64,000 nt of DNA from Salidesulfovibrio onnuriiensis (GTDB taxonomy: Bacteria > Desulfobacterota > Desulfovibrionia > Desulfovibrionales > Desulfovibrionaceae). Of the stretch, positions 17,469 through 26,982 are shown one piece after another. The notes below the pieces were generated by a model. It saw only the letters and a list, made by a program, of their open reading frames with translations, made no database searches and was not told where the DNA came from. The first letter of the stretch is position 1. Each line of letters starts with the position of its first letter. The DNA is taken from positions 851,001 through 915,000 of the forward strand of contig NZ_CP040751.1 in NCBI RefSeq assembly GCF_008001235.1. Reading direction: 5' to 3'. The translations under genes and the position numbers were made by a program.

Positions 17469-18281
17469 ATGAAAAAGTCTTTGATCGCCCTCGTCGCCGT
17501 CATGATCATGAGCATCGCGGCCACCGCATTCGCCGGTGACATCCGTGTGAAGGGCTCCACCACCGTGGACCCGGCCATGAAGAAACTCGTTGCCGCCTAC
17601 AAGAAAATCAATCCGGGCGTGAACTTCTCCATTTCCGCCACCGGTTCCGGCGACGGCGCCAAGGCCATCATCAACGGCACCGCCGATATCGGCATGATGT
17701 CCCGCGACATGAAACCGGCTGAAACCGAAAAGGCCAAGGCCAACGGCGTCAACCCGGTTCAGTACGTCATCGCCCTGGACTGCCTGGTTCCCATCGTCCA
17801 CCCGTCCAACAAGGTTTCCGCCCTGACCACCGATCAGCTCAAGGCCATGTATCAGGACAAGATCCGCAACTGGAAGGAAGTGGGCGGCGCCGATGGCATG
17901 ATCGCCCTGTTCTCCCGCGAAACCAACTCCGGTACCTACGAAGTGTGGCACAAGAAGGTCATGAACAAGGAAGACGAATTCGACATGGTCTCCCGCATGC
18001 CTTCCAACGCCGCCATGGCCGCCAAGATCGCCGGCAACAAGAAGGGTGTCGGCTATGTAGGCCTGGGCTTCCTGAACGACAAGATCAAGGGCGTCAAGGT
18101 CAACGGTGTCATGGCTTCCGTGGCCACCGCCCTGGACAAGTCCTATCCGCTCTCCCGTGGCCTGAACCTGTACACCGCCGACAGCGTAGGCGGCGAAGTG
18201 AAGGACTTCATCACCTTTGTCATGAGCCCGGCCGGACAGAAGATCATCGAGGAAGTCGGCTTCGTGCCCATGACCAGGTAA
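17469..18281 (+). CDS. pstS: Phosphate-binding periplasmic protein
   Basis: PstS captures phosphate in the periplasm and delivers it to the PstCAB transporter. The 270-residue precursor has a Sec signal peptide (cleavage after A-F-A near residue 22), the phosphate-loop motif G-S-T-T-V near the mature N-terminus, A-T-G-S-G-D-G in the middle and the R-E-T-N-S-G-T motif. All are typical of the short PstS type of delta-proteobacteria. It follows GGAGGAAGG at the right distance. It heads pstS-pstC-pstA behind a Pho-box-like repeat. A strong intercistronic hairpin follows it, consistent with more PstS than permease being made. Confidence 0.95.
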   Translation: MKKSLIALVAVMIMSIAATAFAGDIRVKGSTTVDPAMKKLVAAYKKINPGVNFSISATGSGDGAKAIINGTADIGMMSRDMKPAETEKAKANGVNPVQYVIALDCLVPIVHPSNKVSALTTDQLKAMYQDKIRNWKEVGGADGMIALFSRETNSGTYEVWHKKVMNKEDEFDMVSRMPSNAAMAAKIAGNKKGVGYVGLGFLNDKIKGVKVNGVMASVATALDKSYPLSRGLNLYTADSVGGEVKDFITFVMSPAGQKIIEEVGFVPMTR

Positions 18282-18310
18282 CCGACTGTAGATTCTATTC
18301 TTGACCGAAC

Positions 18311-18339
18311 CCCGCCGGGACGCTCCGTGTCCCGGCGGG
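18311..18339 (+). other. Intercistronic hairpin between pstS and pstC
   Basis: CCCGCCGGGAC pairs with GTCCCGGCGGG (11 bp) and is not followed by a U-run. It most likely protects the 3' end of the abundant pstS mRNA or partly terminates transcription, setting the binding protein to permease ratio. Confidence 0.6.
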
Positions 18340-18369
18340 AAACCTGTCTCCAAGGGGACGGAGAGCCTA

Positions 18370-19293
18370 ATGATTGATCGCAAGAGAAAGGAAACGCTCA
18401 TCAAGGGAATGTTTTTTGGTGCGGCTTCCATTTCCATCATCGCCCTCGGGCTGATCATGTACTTTCTGGTGAGCGAGGCCCTGCCCACCTTTTTCGGTTT
18501 CGACGCCATGGGCGAGGCGCACCAGGGCGTGTCCTTTTTTGATTTCATATTCGGCAGCCAGTGGAAGCCCGTGTCCGAACATCCGCAGTGGGGCATCCTC
18601 CCGCTGATCATGGGCTCGGTCTGGGTGACGCTGCTGTCTTCCGTCATCGCCATACCGCTGGGGGTCATGACCGCCATCTACCTGGCCGAGATCGCTCCCA
18701 ACAGGGTGCGCGAGATCGTCAAGCCCATGGTGGAACTGCTGGCGTCGCTGCCTTCGGTGGTCATCGGATTTTTCGGCCTGGCCGTGGTTGCCCCCATCAT
18801 GCTGGAGCTGTTCGACATCCGCTTCGGCGTCAACATGCTCAACGCCTCCATCATGCTGGCCTTCATGGCCGTGCCCACCATCACCTCCATTGCCGAGGAC
18901 GCCATCCATTCCGTGCCGGACGAGCTCAAGGAGGGGTCCCTTGCCCTGGGGGCCACCCGGTTCGAGACCCTCAGGAAGGTCATTCTTCCCGCGTCCCTGT
19001 CCGGTCTGTCCACGGCGGTCATCCTGGGCATGTCCCGCTCCATCGGCGAAACCATGGTCGTGCTCATGGTGGCCGGCGGCGCGGCCCGGATACCCACGTC
19101 CATTTTCGATCCGGTGCGCCCCATGCCCGCCAGCATCGCCGCGGAAATGGGCGAAACCAGTTTCGGCCTTGAAATGCACTATTTTTCGCTTTTCGCCATT
19201 GCCATGGTGCTTTTCATAATCACGTTCCTGTTCAACCTGCTGGCCGACCACATCGCCCACAAGTACAAGCAGGTCGGCGCGGCAACCCTGTAA
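18370..19293 (+). CDS. pstC: Phosphate ABC transporter permease PstC
   Basis: PstC is one of the two inner-membrane subunits of the high-affinity phosphate importer. The 307-residue protein has about six membrane helices and the permease EAA-like loop (E-L-K-E-G-S-L-A-L-G-A-T at about 185) that contacts the ATPase. The start at 18370 is chosen because a GGAG site precedes it; an upstream TTG frame would add 23 non-conserved residues. It overlaps no gene and is 14 bp before pstA. Confidence 0.93.
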   Translation: MIDRKRKETLIKGMFFGAASISIIALGLIMYFLVSEALPTFFGFDAMGEAHQGVSFFDFIFGSQWKPVSEHPQWGILPLIMGSVWVTLLSSVIAIPLGVMTAIYLAEIAPNRVREIVKPMVELLASLPSVVIGFFGLAVVAPIMLELFDIRFGVNMLNASIMLAFMAVPTITSIAEDAIHSVPDELKEGSLALGATRFETLRKVILPASLSGLSTAVILGMSRSIGETMVVLMVAGGAARIPTSIFDPVRPMPASIAAEMGETSFGLEMHYFSLFAIAMVLFIITFLFNLLADHIAHKYKQVGAATL

Positions 19294-19307
19294 GGAGAAA
19301 GTGAGGA

Positions 19308-20234
19308 ATGAGCGAAATGGTACGCGAATCCATCATGGAACAACTGCCGGACGAAACGGGACTTCTGGCCCGCCGCAGGTTTGTCGAAGGATTCTGGTTC
19401 GCCCTGTTCCGGGCCGCCGTGGTTATCAACGGCGCGGCCCTGGTGATCATCGTGGGCTACATGGTGTATTACGGCTTCCCGGCCATCTCATGGGACTTCC
19501 TGACCGGCATGCCCACGGAGGGCGGTCTGGCGGGCGGTATCCTGCCCTGCATCGCGGGGACGTTCTATCTGAGCATGGGCTCCATGCTGCTGGCCCTACC
19601 CCTGGGCGTGGCCTCGGCCATCTATCTGCACGAATATGCCCGGCCCGGCCCGCTCATGCGCGTGATCCGGCTGTCCATCAACAACCTGGCGGGCGTGCCC
19701 TCGGTGGTTTTCGGTTTGTTCGGTATGGCCTTTTTCGTGGCCAGCCGGGATCTCGGCGGCCTGGGCATGGGCGTTTCCATCGCGTCCGGCTCCCTGACCC
19801 TGGCCGTGCTCATCCTGCCGGTCATCATCGGCACCTCCGAGGAGGCGTTGCGCTCGGTGCCCGACACCTATCGCGAAGCGTCCCTGGGGCTCGGGGCCAC
19901 CAAGTGGCAGACCGTGTTCAAGGTGGTGCTGCCCGCGGCCCTGCCCGGCGTGCTCACCGGTTCGATCCTGGCCATCAGCCGCGCGGCCGGGGAAACCGCT
20001 GCCATCATGTTCACGGCGGCGGCCAGCTACAACCCGCAACTGGCCGGATCCATTTTCGACGAGGTCATGGCCCTGCCGTACCAGATTTACTCCCTGTCCG
20101 TGTCGTCCACGGACCCTGAGGCGACCCTGCCCCTGCAGTACGGCACCTCCCTGGTGCTCGTCAGCCTGGTGCTGGGCATGAACCTTATCGCCATTGTCCT
20201 GCGCAGCAAGCTTCGCAGGAAACTGACCAAGTAA
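19308..20234 (+). CDS. pstA: Phosphate ABC transporter permease PstA
   Basis: PstA is the partner permease of PstC. The 308-residue protein has six predicted membrane helices and the conserved segment Y-R-E-A-S-L-G-L-G-A-T for ATPase contact, followed by A-I-S-R-A-A-G-E-T-A. An AAGGAGAAAG site precedes the ATG. In most genomes pstB and phoU come next; here a terminator follows and no ATPase gene is present on either side, so the ATP-binding subunit must be encoded elsewhere. Confidence 0.93.
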   Translation: MSEMVRESIMEQLPDETGLLARRRFVEGFWFALFRAAVVINGAALVIIVGYMVYYGFPAISWDFLTGMPTEGGLAGGILPCIAGTFYLSMGSMLLALPLGVASAIYLHEYARPGPLMRVIRLSINNLAGVPSVVFGLFGMAFFVASRDLGGLGMGVSIASGSLTLAVLILPVIIGTSEEALRSVPDTYREASLGLGATKWQTVFKVVLPAALPGVLTGSILAISRAAGETAAIMFTAAASYNPQLAGSIFDEVMALPYQIYSLSVSSTDPEATLPLQYGTSLVLVSLVLGMNLIAIVLRSKLRRKLTK

Positions 20235-20245
20235 ATTGATCCTTC

Positions 20246-20270
20246 CCGGGGAAGGGTCCTCCTTCCCCGG
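20246..20270 (+). terminator. Terminator of the pst operon
   Basis: CCGGGGAAGG pairs with CCTTCCCCGG (10 bp, 5-nt loop), 12 bp after the pstA stop. The U-run is poor. Confidence 0.6.
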
Positions 20271-20540
20271 CATTGTCCCACTGCCGGGACCAAGCCGGAT
20301 GGTCCATGACCATTCCGTTCCCCTGAATCCAATTGCGGGCGCATTCTCGCGTGTTGCGGGTTTCGCGTGCAGGGTGTTGGCCCTCTCTTCCCATTGTTTC
20401 ATTCGTTGTTTTCATTCTTTGTTCGGTGATGTTTTCTTTTCACGGAGGCGGAAGTGAATTGCCTGTGCTTTCAATTGCATCCCCTGAACGTTGTGCCTGA
20501 TGGATTTCCTTTGGTGACAGGGGAAGTGGGCATGTCTTCT

Positions 20541-20569
20541 TTGCACTGACGGTGCTGTCAAAATAAATA
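20541..20569 (+). promoter_or_regulatory. Candidate sigma-70 promoter of the RND operon
   Basis: TTGCAC and TAAATA are separated by 17 bp, about 90 bp upstream of the adaptor start codon. It is the best match in this gap; no operator is obvious. Confidence 0.4.
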
Positions 20570-20657
20570 ATTCGTTGCTCGGGATGCCGGGAATATGTAA
20601 TGAACTGAAACTGCAAAACCCTTACGCATTCAACACGAACAAAATAAAGGAAAAAAC

Positions 20658-21717
20658 ATGATTGCCCGAATAATGCTCATTTTCTGTGCCGTTGTGCTTG
20701 CCCTGTCGATCGTCGGCTGCGGCGGCAAGGAAGAACTCAGGAAAGAGGCTGTCCGTCCTGTGCGCATGCTTACCGTGGGCTCGGCCGAGAACATGTCCAC
20801 CCGCCGTTTCCCGGGCAAGGTGGAAGCCTCGGGCCGGGTCGAACTGGCCTTTGAGGTGGCCGGCAAGGTCGTCAAGCTGCCCATCATCTCCGGTCAGGAG
20901 ATCCGGGAAGGCGAACTGGTGGCCCAGCTGGACGACCGCGATTTCAAGGCCAAGCTGACCTCGGCTCTGTCCCGCGCCAACAAGGCCAAGGCCGACCTGG
21001 CCCGCTATGAGCAGTTGCTGAAGGAGGAAGTGGTCTCCCGAAGTGCCTACGATCAGATCAAAAAGGACTACGACGTGGCCCGCGCCGATGCGGACATCGC
21101 CCGCAAGGCCCTGCAGGATACAGAGATACTGGCTCCCTTCTCCGGGGTCATTGGCGACAAGTTCGTTGAGAATTTCCAGAACGTGCAGGCCAAGCAGCCC
21201 ATCGCCACCCTGCAGAACGACGCGGTCATCGAGATCGGGGTGTATCCCGCAGGATGTGGCCATTGCCACGCAAAAGGCGGACAAGTTCACCATAACCACC
21301 CAGTTTGAGGCGGCTCCGGGACGGGAATTTACCCTCAAACTCAAGGAATTTTCCCTCGAGGCCGACCCGCAGACCCAGACCTACCGCGTCCGTCTGTTCA
21401 TGCCCTCGCCCGAGACCAAGGTCAGGATTCTGCCGGGAATGACCACGACCGTGATCCTGAGATACTCCGGGGGGACGGCCGAAGGCTACAGCGTGCCCGT
21501 GGGCGCGGTCCTGGACGAGGACGGCAAGGCCTTTGTCTGGAAGGTGGGCCAGGACATGACCGTTACGAAATCGCCCGTCAAGGTGGGGCTCATGGCCGGG
21601 GAGAGCATCTCGGTCGTCGAGGGGCTGAAAGAAGGCGACCGTATTGCCACTGCGGGCGTGCACTATCTGCGTGAAGGCCAGAAGGTCCGGGAACTCACCG
21701 GAAAGATCGGAGACTAG
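20658..21717 (+). pseudogene. RND efflux periplasmic adaptor lipoprotein, frameshifted
   Basis: Two frames (20658 to about 21245, then on to 21717) make one membrane-fusion protein of about 352 residues. It has a lipoprotein signal (lipobox I-V-G-C, Cys about 21), a biotinyl-lipoyl-like domain split by an alpha-helical hairpin (about 90-155), the beta-barrel, and a C-terminal membrane-proximal domain. The break lies at 21238-21250, after V-I-E-I-G, and is corrected by removing one base (for example one G of the GGGG run). It lies 4 bp before the RND pump gene, so the pair should form one tripartite efflux system; no outer-membrane channel gene is adjacent. Sequencing error or real inactivation are both possible. 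Confidence 0.85.
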
Positions 21718-21721
21718 CCCC

Positions 21722-24700
21722 ATGAATATCGGCGAACTGTCCATACGCAAGAAGACCATCACCCTGGTCCTGACCGTGCTCCTGGTGGCGGGCGGCATCC
21801 AGGCCTTTTTCGGCCTTGGCCGTCTGGAGGACCCGGAGTTCACCATCAAGGACGCCCTGGTGGTCACCCCCTATGCGGGGGCCACGCCCATGGAGGTGAC
21901 CGAGGAGGTGACCGACCCGCTGGAAACCGCCATCCAGTCCCTGCCGCAGCTTGACGAGGTCAAGTCCCTGAGCCGGGCCGGCATGTCGGTGATTACCGTA
22001 ACCATCAAGAACAACTACGACAAATCGAGCCTGCCGCAGGTCTGGGACGAGCTGCGGCGCAAGGTCAACGACACGAAACCCGCCCTGCCGGACGGCTGCG
22101 TTCCCACCGTGGTCGATGACTTCGGCGACGTGTATGGGATCCTGCTTTCGGTCACGGGAGACGGGTATTCCTACAAGGACCTGGAGGATTTCTGCGACTT
22201 CATGCGCAAGGAACTCCTCCTGGTGGACAACGTGGCCAAGGTGGTCGTCTGGGGCGTGCAGCAGCAGGTGGTCTACGTGGAGATATCCCGGGCCAAGATG
22301 GCCCAGCTCGGCATCGGGCTGGACACCATCTATGCGGCGCTCAGGAGCCAGAACATGGTGGTCCCGGCCGGCTCCGTGAAGGTGGGGCCGGAATATGTCC
22401 GCATCGATCCCACGGGCGCGTACACCTCGGTTGACGACATCCGGGCCCTGCAGATCCACGACCCGGTCTCGGGCAACCTGATCACCCTGTCCGACATCGC
22501 GGAGGTCAAGCGCGGCTACCAGACCCCGCCGGAAAAGCTCATGCGCCACAACGGCAAGACCGCGCTGGGCATCGGCGTCTCCATTGTTTCGGGCGGCAAC
22601 GTGGTGGATTTGGGCCGGGCCGTGAAGAGCAAGCTTGCGGAACTGGAGTCGAGGATGCCCGTGGGCATCGAGATGGAAGCGGTCAACTTCCAGTCCGACG
22701 ACGTTTCCGTCGCCATCGACGGCTTTGTCATCAGTTTCATCGAGGCCATCGCCATCGTCATCGTGGTGCTGCTCATTTTTATGGGCATGCGCAGCGGGCT
22801 GCTCATCGGGGCGGTGCTGGCCATCACCGTGCTGGGCACCTTCCTGTTCATGAAGATGTACGCCATCGACCTGCAGCGCATCTCACTGGGGGCGTTGATC
22901 ATCGCCCTGGGCATGCTGGTGGACAACGCCATCGTGGTCACCGAGGGCATGCTGGTGCGCATCAACGCGGGCAAGGACGGCGTCCAGTCCGCCAGGGAGG
23001 TGGTCAGCCAGAACATGCTGCCGCTTCTCGGAGCAACGGTCATCGCGGTGCTGGCCTTTGCGGGCATCGGCCTGTCCGACGACGCCACGGGGGAGTACTG
23101 CGGCTCGCTGTTCTCGGTCATGCTCATCTCGCTCATGCTCAGCTGGGTCATCGCCATCACCGTGACCCCGCTTTTCTGCCACATGTTCTTCAAGCCCGGC
23201 GAAAAGAATGCCGGGGGGGAAGAGGAGAGGGATCCGTATCGAGGTACGCTGTTCGTCGCCTACAGGACCTTTCTCAAGCTGTGCATCGACCATCGCTGGG
23301 CGACCGTGGCGGCAATGGTCGGTCTGCTGGCCTTGTCTATCTATGGGTTTAGCCTGATCAAGGGCAGCTTTTTCCCGGACTCCACCAAACCTCAGTTCTA
23401 CATCCATTACTGGCTGCCTGAGGGGGCCGACATCCGCAAGACCTCCGAAGACATCGGGGTCATCGAAGGCCATCTGCTGGCCGACGAGCGCGTGGATTTC
23501 GTTTCCACCTTCATCGGAGAGGCCGCTCCCCGCTACATGCTCACCTTTGCCCCGGATACCTCGGGGTCCAAGGCGTACGGACTGCTCATCGTGAACATGA
23601 AGGACTTTAAGTTCATTGATCCGTACATTGCCGAGATTCAGAAATATCTGACCGAGAACTTCCCCGATGCCGAGCCCAAGCTCAAGAAGCTCCAGATCGG
23701 CCCGGGCAGCGAATCCGCCATCGAAGTCCGTTTCCTTGGCCCCGATCCCGAGATTCTGCGAGACTTGGCCCTGCGGGCGCGAACCATTATGGAGAATCAT
23801 CCGGCCACTGTCTCCGCACGCGACAACTGGCGTCAGCGCGCCAAGGTGATACGGCCCCTGCTGGCCCACGACCGGGCCATGCAGGCGGGCGTGACCCGGC
23901 CGGTGCTCAACGAGGCCCTGGCCACCAACTTCACGGGTGTGAACGTGGGCCTGTACCGCGAGGGCGACAAGATGCTGCCCATCATTTCGCGCATGCCCGA
24001 AAAGGACCGCATGGATGTTTACAGCATTCGCGACGTGCAGGTCTGGAGCCCCACGACCAGGAAAGTCATTCCCGTCTCCCAGGTGCTGGCGGGCTTCGAT
24101 ACGGTCTGGGAGGATCCGGTGATGCGCCGCCAGAACCGCAAGTTGTGCATCACCGCCTCCTGCGATCCGCAGTTCGGCACCCTGGCCAGCGAGGTGCTTG
24201 CCGACATCATGCCCGCGATCAATGCCATTGAACTGCCCTCGGGCTATGAAATGGAGTGGGGCGGTGAATACGAGGAATCCTCGGATGCCCAGGCAGGCAT
24301 CAGGTCGAGCATGATGGGCACGGTGGTGCTCATGATCGTCATTGTCATCATGCTCTTCAACAACCTGCGCCAGCCGCTCATCATCTGGCTGACGGTGCCG
24401 CTTGCGGTCATAGGCGTCAGCTGCTCTCTGCTGCTCACGGGCCTGCCCTTCGGCTTCATGGCCCTGCTCGGGTTCCTGAGCCTGACCGGCATGCTCATCA
24501 AGAACTCCATCGTGCTCCTGGACCAGATCAACCTGGATCTGGAGGAGGGCAAGGAGCCAATGACTGCGGTGCTGGACGCGTCCGTGAGCAGGATGCGGCC
24601 CGTGTGCATGGCCGCCATCACCACGGTGCTGGGCATGATTCCGCTCATCCCGGACGTGTTCTTCGTGGGCATGGCCGTGACCATCATGGGCGGTCTTTCC

Positions 24701-24766
24701 TTTGCGACCGTCCTGACCCTTGTTGTGGTGCCCGTGCTCTACACCATCTTCTACAAGGTGAAGTAG
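21722..24766 (+). CDS. RND family efflux pump (AcrB-like)
   Basis: A 1014-residue resistance-nodulation-division transporter of the hydrophobe/amphiphile type. It has an N-terminal membrane helix, a large periplasmic loop, helices 2-6 with the proton-relay region G-M-L-V-D-N-A-I-V-V-T-E (about residue 400), a second periplasmic loop, and a second helix set with the G-M-L-I-K-N-S-I motif. It uses proton (or sodium) influx to export drugs or metabolites from the inner membrane/periplasm through an outer-membrane channel. The start at 21722 is 4 bp after the adaptor stop. It is intact although its adaptor gene is frameshifted. The substrate is unknown. Confidence 0.95.
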   Translation: MNIGELSIRKKTITLVLTVLLVAGGIQAFFGLGRLEDPEFTIKDALVVTPYAGATPMEVTEEVTDPLETAIQSLPQLDEVKSLSRAGMSVITVTIKNNYDKSSLPQVWDELRRKVNDTKPALPDGCVPTVVDDFGDVYGILLSVTGDGYSYKDLEDFCDFMRKELLLVDNVAKVVVWGVQQQVVYVEISRAKMAQLGIGLDTIYAALRSQNMVVPAGSVKVGPEYVRIDPTGAYTSVDDIRALQIHDPVSGNLITLSDIAEVKRGYQTPPEKLMRHNGKTALGIGVSIVSGGNVVDLGRAVKSKLAELESRMPVGIEMEAVNFQSDDVSVAIDGFVISFIEAIAIVIVVLLIFMGMRSGLLIGAVLAITVLGTFLFMKMYAIDLQRISLGALIIALGMLVDNAIVVTEGMLVRINAGKDGVQSAREVVSQNMLPLLGATVIAVLAFAGIGLSDDATGEYCGSLFSVMLISLMLSWVIAITVTPLFCHMFFKPGEKNAGGEEERDPYRGTLFVAYRTFLKLCIDHRWATVAAMVGLLALSIYGFSLIKGSFFPDSTKPQFYIHYWLPEGADIRKTSEDIGVIEGHLLADERVDFVSTFIGEAAPRYMLTFAPDTSGSKAYGLLIVNMKDFKFIDPYIAEIQKYLTENFPDAEPKLKKLQIGPGSESAIEVRFLGPDPEILRDLALRARTIMENHPATVSARDNWRQRAKVIRPLLAHDRAMQAGVTRPVLNEALATNFTGVNVGLYREGDKMLPIISRMPEKDRMDVYSIRDVQVWSPTTRKVIPVSQVLAGFDTVWEDPVMRRQNRKLCITASCDPQFGTLASEVLADIMPAINAIELPSGYEMEWGGEYEESSDAQAGIRSSMMGTVVLMIVIVIMLFNNLRQPLIIWLTVPLAVIGVSCSLLLTGLPFGFMALLGFLSLTGMLIKNSIVLLDQINLDLEEGKEPMTAVLDASVSRMRPVCMAAITTVLGMIPLIPDVFFVGMAVTIMGGLSFATVLTLVVVPVLYTIFYKVK

Positions 24767-24790
24767 CAAACGGAATGACAGGAAAAACAG

Positions 24791-24818
24791 GGCCCGGCGT
24801 GAAAACGTCGGGCCTTTT
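24791..24818 (+). terminator. Terminator of the RND operon
   Basis: GGCCCGGCG pairs with CGTCGGGCC (one mismatch) around GAAAA and is followed by TTTT, 25 bp past the RND pump stop. Confidence 0.8.
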
Positions 24819-24937
24819 CGCATTTTGGGGCCAAGAAGGGGCGTACTCCCGATTCGTGCGGGAGGTGTAGTGGTGCCTCGCCTGTGGGTGGCCCCGCAGG
24901 AGTGAGGCGTGCGGGCTTGTCCGGCCCAGGCCAAAAA

Positions 24938-24968
24938 GAAAGCCCGCCTAGGCGTCGGCGGGCTTTTC
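24938..24968 (-). terminator. Terminator overlapping the stop of the small Cys-rich gene
   Basis: GAAAGCCCGCC pairs with GGCGGGCTTTTC. On the minus strand five U residues follow directly. The stop codon of the 85-residue gene lies at the edge of the stem, so the gene's last codons form part of the hairpin. Confidence 0.8.
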
Positions 24969-25205
24969 TTCCTGCTGGGGTTTCGGATCCTTTCTCAGCC
25001 GAATCACCTGCGTCGAGAATTGCGTCTCGTCCGGCTGGCAGCTCGGGCAACCGTCCGAGGCCAGCATGCAGCGCTCGTCGATTCCGCTGATGTCGATTCC
25101 GGCCATGTTGAGGAGTTTCGTTGTCTCACCGGCCCGCCAGAGCAGTGGCTGCCCGCAGCGGGTGCACTCCACGTACAATAATTCGGGATCGAATCGCTTA
25201 GTCAT
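24948..25205 (-). CDS. Small Cys-rich protein, probable zinc ribbon
   Basis: An 85-residue protein with two C-x-x-C motifs (C14-x-x-C17 in C-T-R-C-G, and a second near residue 53 in C-P-S-C) plus one further Cys, which suggests a zinc-ribbon-like metal site. The C-terminal 15 residues are charged and low in complexity. I do not recognise a named family. Its terminator is built into its last codons. It lies between the RND operon and ald, convergent to the former. The role is unknown; nucleic-acid or protein binding is only a guess from the fold. Confidence 0.7.
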   Translation of the reverse strand: MTKRFDPELLYVECTRCGQPLLWRAGETTKLLNMAGIDISGIDERCMLASDGCPSCQPDETQFSTQVIRLRKDPKPQQEEKPADA

Positions 25206-25217
25206 GATTCAAGTGTA

Positions 25218-25252
25218 AACACGCCCCGGTCTAAACACAAGGGGCGTGTGTT
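25218..25252 (-). terminator. Terminator of ald
   Basis: AACACGCCCC pairs with GGGGCGTGTGTT around a 13-nt loop, on the minus strand about 70 bp past the ald stop. A second, shorter hairpin (AAGGGGAG with CTCCCCTT, 25267-25294) precedes it. Confidence 0.65.
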
Positions 25253-25319
25253 ATTATTCCATAACAAAGGGGAGACGGACAGCCGCCTCCCCTTGTTCGC
25301 TTCGGTTGTTTCGCTTGGT

Positions 25320-26432
25320 TTAGATGCCCAGGGCCTGCGCCGGGGTGACTGCGTCGATGCCGAAGGCCTCGCCCACGGCAGGGCAGGTCAGGGTGCCGCC
25401 CAGGGTGTTCAGGCCCAGGGCCAGGCCCGGATCCTCGCGCAGGGCGTCCAGGCCCCTGCCAGCGATGCGCAGGGCATAGGGCAGGGTCTGGTTGACCAGG
25501 GCAAAGGTGGAGGTGCGGGGCACTGCGCCGGGCATGTTGGCCACGCCGTAATGCACCACGTTGTCCACCACGTAGGTGGGGTTGTCGTGGGTGGTGGCCT
25601 TGATGGTTTCCACACAGCCGCCCTGGTCCACGGCCACGTCCACGATGACCGAGCCTTCCTTCATGGTGCCGATCATGTCGCGGGTCACGAGCTTGGGCGC
25701 CTTGGCGCCGGGCACGAGCACCGCGCCGATGAGCAGGTCGGCCTGCTTCACCGCGGCCCGGATGTTGGGTTCGGTGGAGCTGACGGTCATGAGGCGGCCG
25801 TCAAAGATGTCGTCGAGATACTGGAGGCGGTGGTGGGAGAGGTCGATGACCATGACGCGGGCACCCATGCCCATGGCGATGCGGGCCGCATTGGTGCCCA
25901 CCACGCCGCCGCCGATGACCACCACCTGCGCGGGCGGTACGCCCGGGACGCCGCCCAGGAGCATGCCCCGGCCGCCCTGGTGCTTTTCCAGGTGGTGCGC
26001 GCCCACCTGGGTGGCCATGCGTCCGGCCACTTCGGACATGGGAGTCAGCAGCGGCAGGGAGCCGACCTTGTCTTCCACGGTTTCATAGGCGATGCCCGTG
26101 ACGCCGGATTCGAGCATGGCCTTGGTCAGCTTTTCCTCGGCGGCCAGGTGCAGGTAGGTGAACAGGGTCAGGTCCTTGCGCAGGAATCCGTATTCCGACG
26201 CAATGGGCTCCTTGACCTTGATGACCATTTCCGTGCCCCAGGCGTCCGCGGCCGTGGGCACGATCTTGGCCCCGGCCTGGGTGTATTCCCCGTCGCTCAG
26301 GCCGCTGCCGGCTCCGGCTCCGGTCTCCACCAGCACCGAGTGGCCCTGCCGCACCAGGGCTTCCACCGCGCCGGGGGTCATGGAAACACGATTCTCCAAT
26401 GTTTTGATCTCTTTGGGGATACCGATAATCAT
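25320..26432 (-). CDS. ald: Alanine dehydrogenase
   Basis: Ald catalyses reversible oxidative deamination of L-alanine to pyruvate and ammonium with NAD. The 370-residue protein starts with the family motif G-I-P-K-E-I-K-x-x-E-x-R-V and has the pyruvate-site Lys in V-K-E-P, the catalytic His in T-Y-L-H-L-A and the Rossmann motif [12 protein letters not shown] (about 172). It lies 52 bp downstream of an Lrp-type regulator in the same direction, a common arrangement in which the regulator responds to alanine or leucine. In a sulfate reducer it would feed alanine carbon into pyruvate oxidation. Confidence 0.96.
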   Translation of the reverse strand: MIIGIPKEIKTLENRVSMTPGAVEALVRQGHSVLVETGAGAGSGLSDGEYTQAGAKIVPTAADAWGTEMVIKVKEPIASEYGFLRKDLTLFTYLHLAAEEKLTKAMLESGVTGIAYETVEDKVGSLPLLTPMSEVAGRMATQVGAHHLEKHQGGRGMLLGGVPGVPPAQVVVIGGGVVGTNAARIAMGMGARVMVIDLSHHRLQYLDDIFDGRLMTVSSTEPNIRAAVKQADLLIGAVLVPGAKAPKLVTRDMIGTMKEGSVIVDVAVDQGGCVETIKATTHDNPTYVVDNVVHYGVANMPGAVPRTSTFALVNQTLPYALRIAGRGLDALREDPGLALGLNTLGGTLTCPAVGEAFGIDAVTPAQALGI

Positions 26433-26484
26433 TGAATGCTCCTCAGGTAAAATGATTATTGATTCGAGACACTCCGGGTGTTGC

Positions 26485-26982
26485 CTACTTTTCGTACTCC
26501 TTGGTCACCGCTTCGGGCAGATAGAGCCATTTGCGCTTGGACTTCATGACCACGAAGGATTCGCTGGAGTTCACCCCGCCGATCTGGGAGAGGTCCTTGT
26601 CCAGGAAGTCATAGAGGTCGCCCATGTCGCTGGTGCAGGTGATCTCCACGATGATGTCGTAGCGGCCCGTGACCACGGCGCACCAGTTGACGCGCTCCAG
26701 CCGGGATATCTGCTCCAGCTTTTCGTCCAGCATCTTGGTGCTCTGCAGGGACATGCCCACCAGGGCGACGGTGAGCCCCTGGGCCTTCATGGGGTTCACC
26801 AGCGCGGCCACCTTCACGGCCCCGGCCTTGATCAGGTTGCGCAGCCGGGAGCGCACAGTGGGCGCGGTGACGCCCAGACGTTCGGAAACCTTGCCCACGG
26901 ACATCTGGCCGTCTTCGGTCAGTGTGGCCACCAGGTGCCTGTCGTGCGCATCGAATTGTTTTTTCATATTTATTTCACTCAT
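26485..26982 (-). CDS. Lrp/AsnC family transcriptional regulator
   Basis: A 165-residue leucine-responsive-type regulator with an N-terminal helix-turn-helix (V-S-E-R-L-G-V-T-A-P-T-V-R-S-R, about 32-50) and a C-terminal RAM ligand-binding domain with V-T-G-R-Y-D-I-I-V-E-I. A second in-frame ATG at 26967 has a better GAGTGA site and may be the true start. It is directly upstream of ald, which it probably controls (by analogy with AldR-type regulators). The upstream 400 bp are AT-rich and structured. Confidence 0.9.
   Translation of the reverse strand: MSEINMKKQFDAHDRHLVATLTEDGQMSVGKVSERLGVTAPTVRSRLRNLIKAGAVKVAALVNPMKAQGLTVALVGMSLQSTKMLDEKLEQISRLERVNWCAVVTGRYDIIVEITCTSDMGDLYDFLDKDLSQIGGVNSSESFVVMKSKRKWLYLPEAVTKEYEK

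Larger units (their letters stand above)
20235..20657. other. Intergenic region pstA to RND adaptor
   Basis: 423 bp without a convincing gene. It holds the pst terminator at its left end and a promoter candidate near 20541-20569. The middle is a T-rich stretch with no open frame showing family similarity. No regulator gene for the RND pump lies here. Confidence 0.6.
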
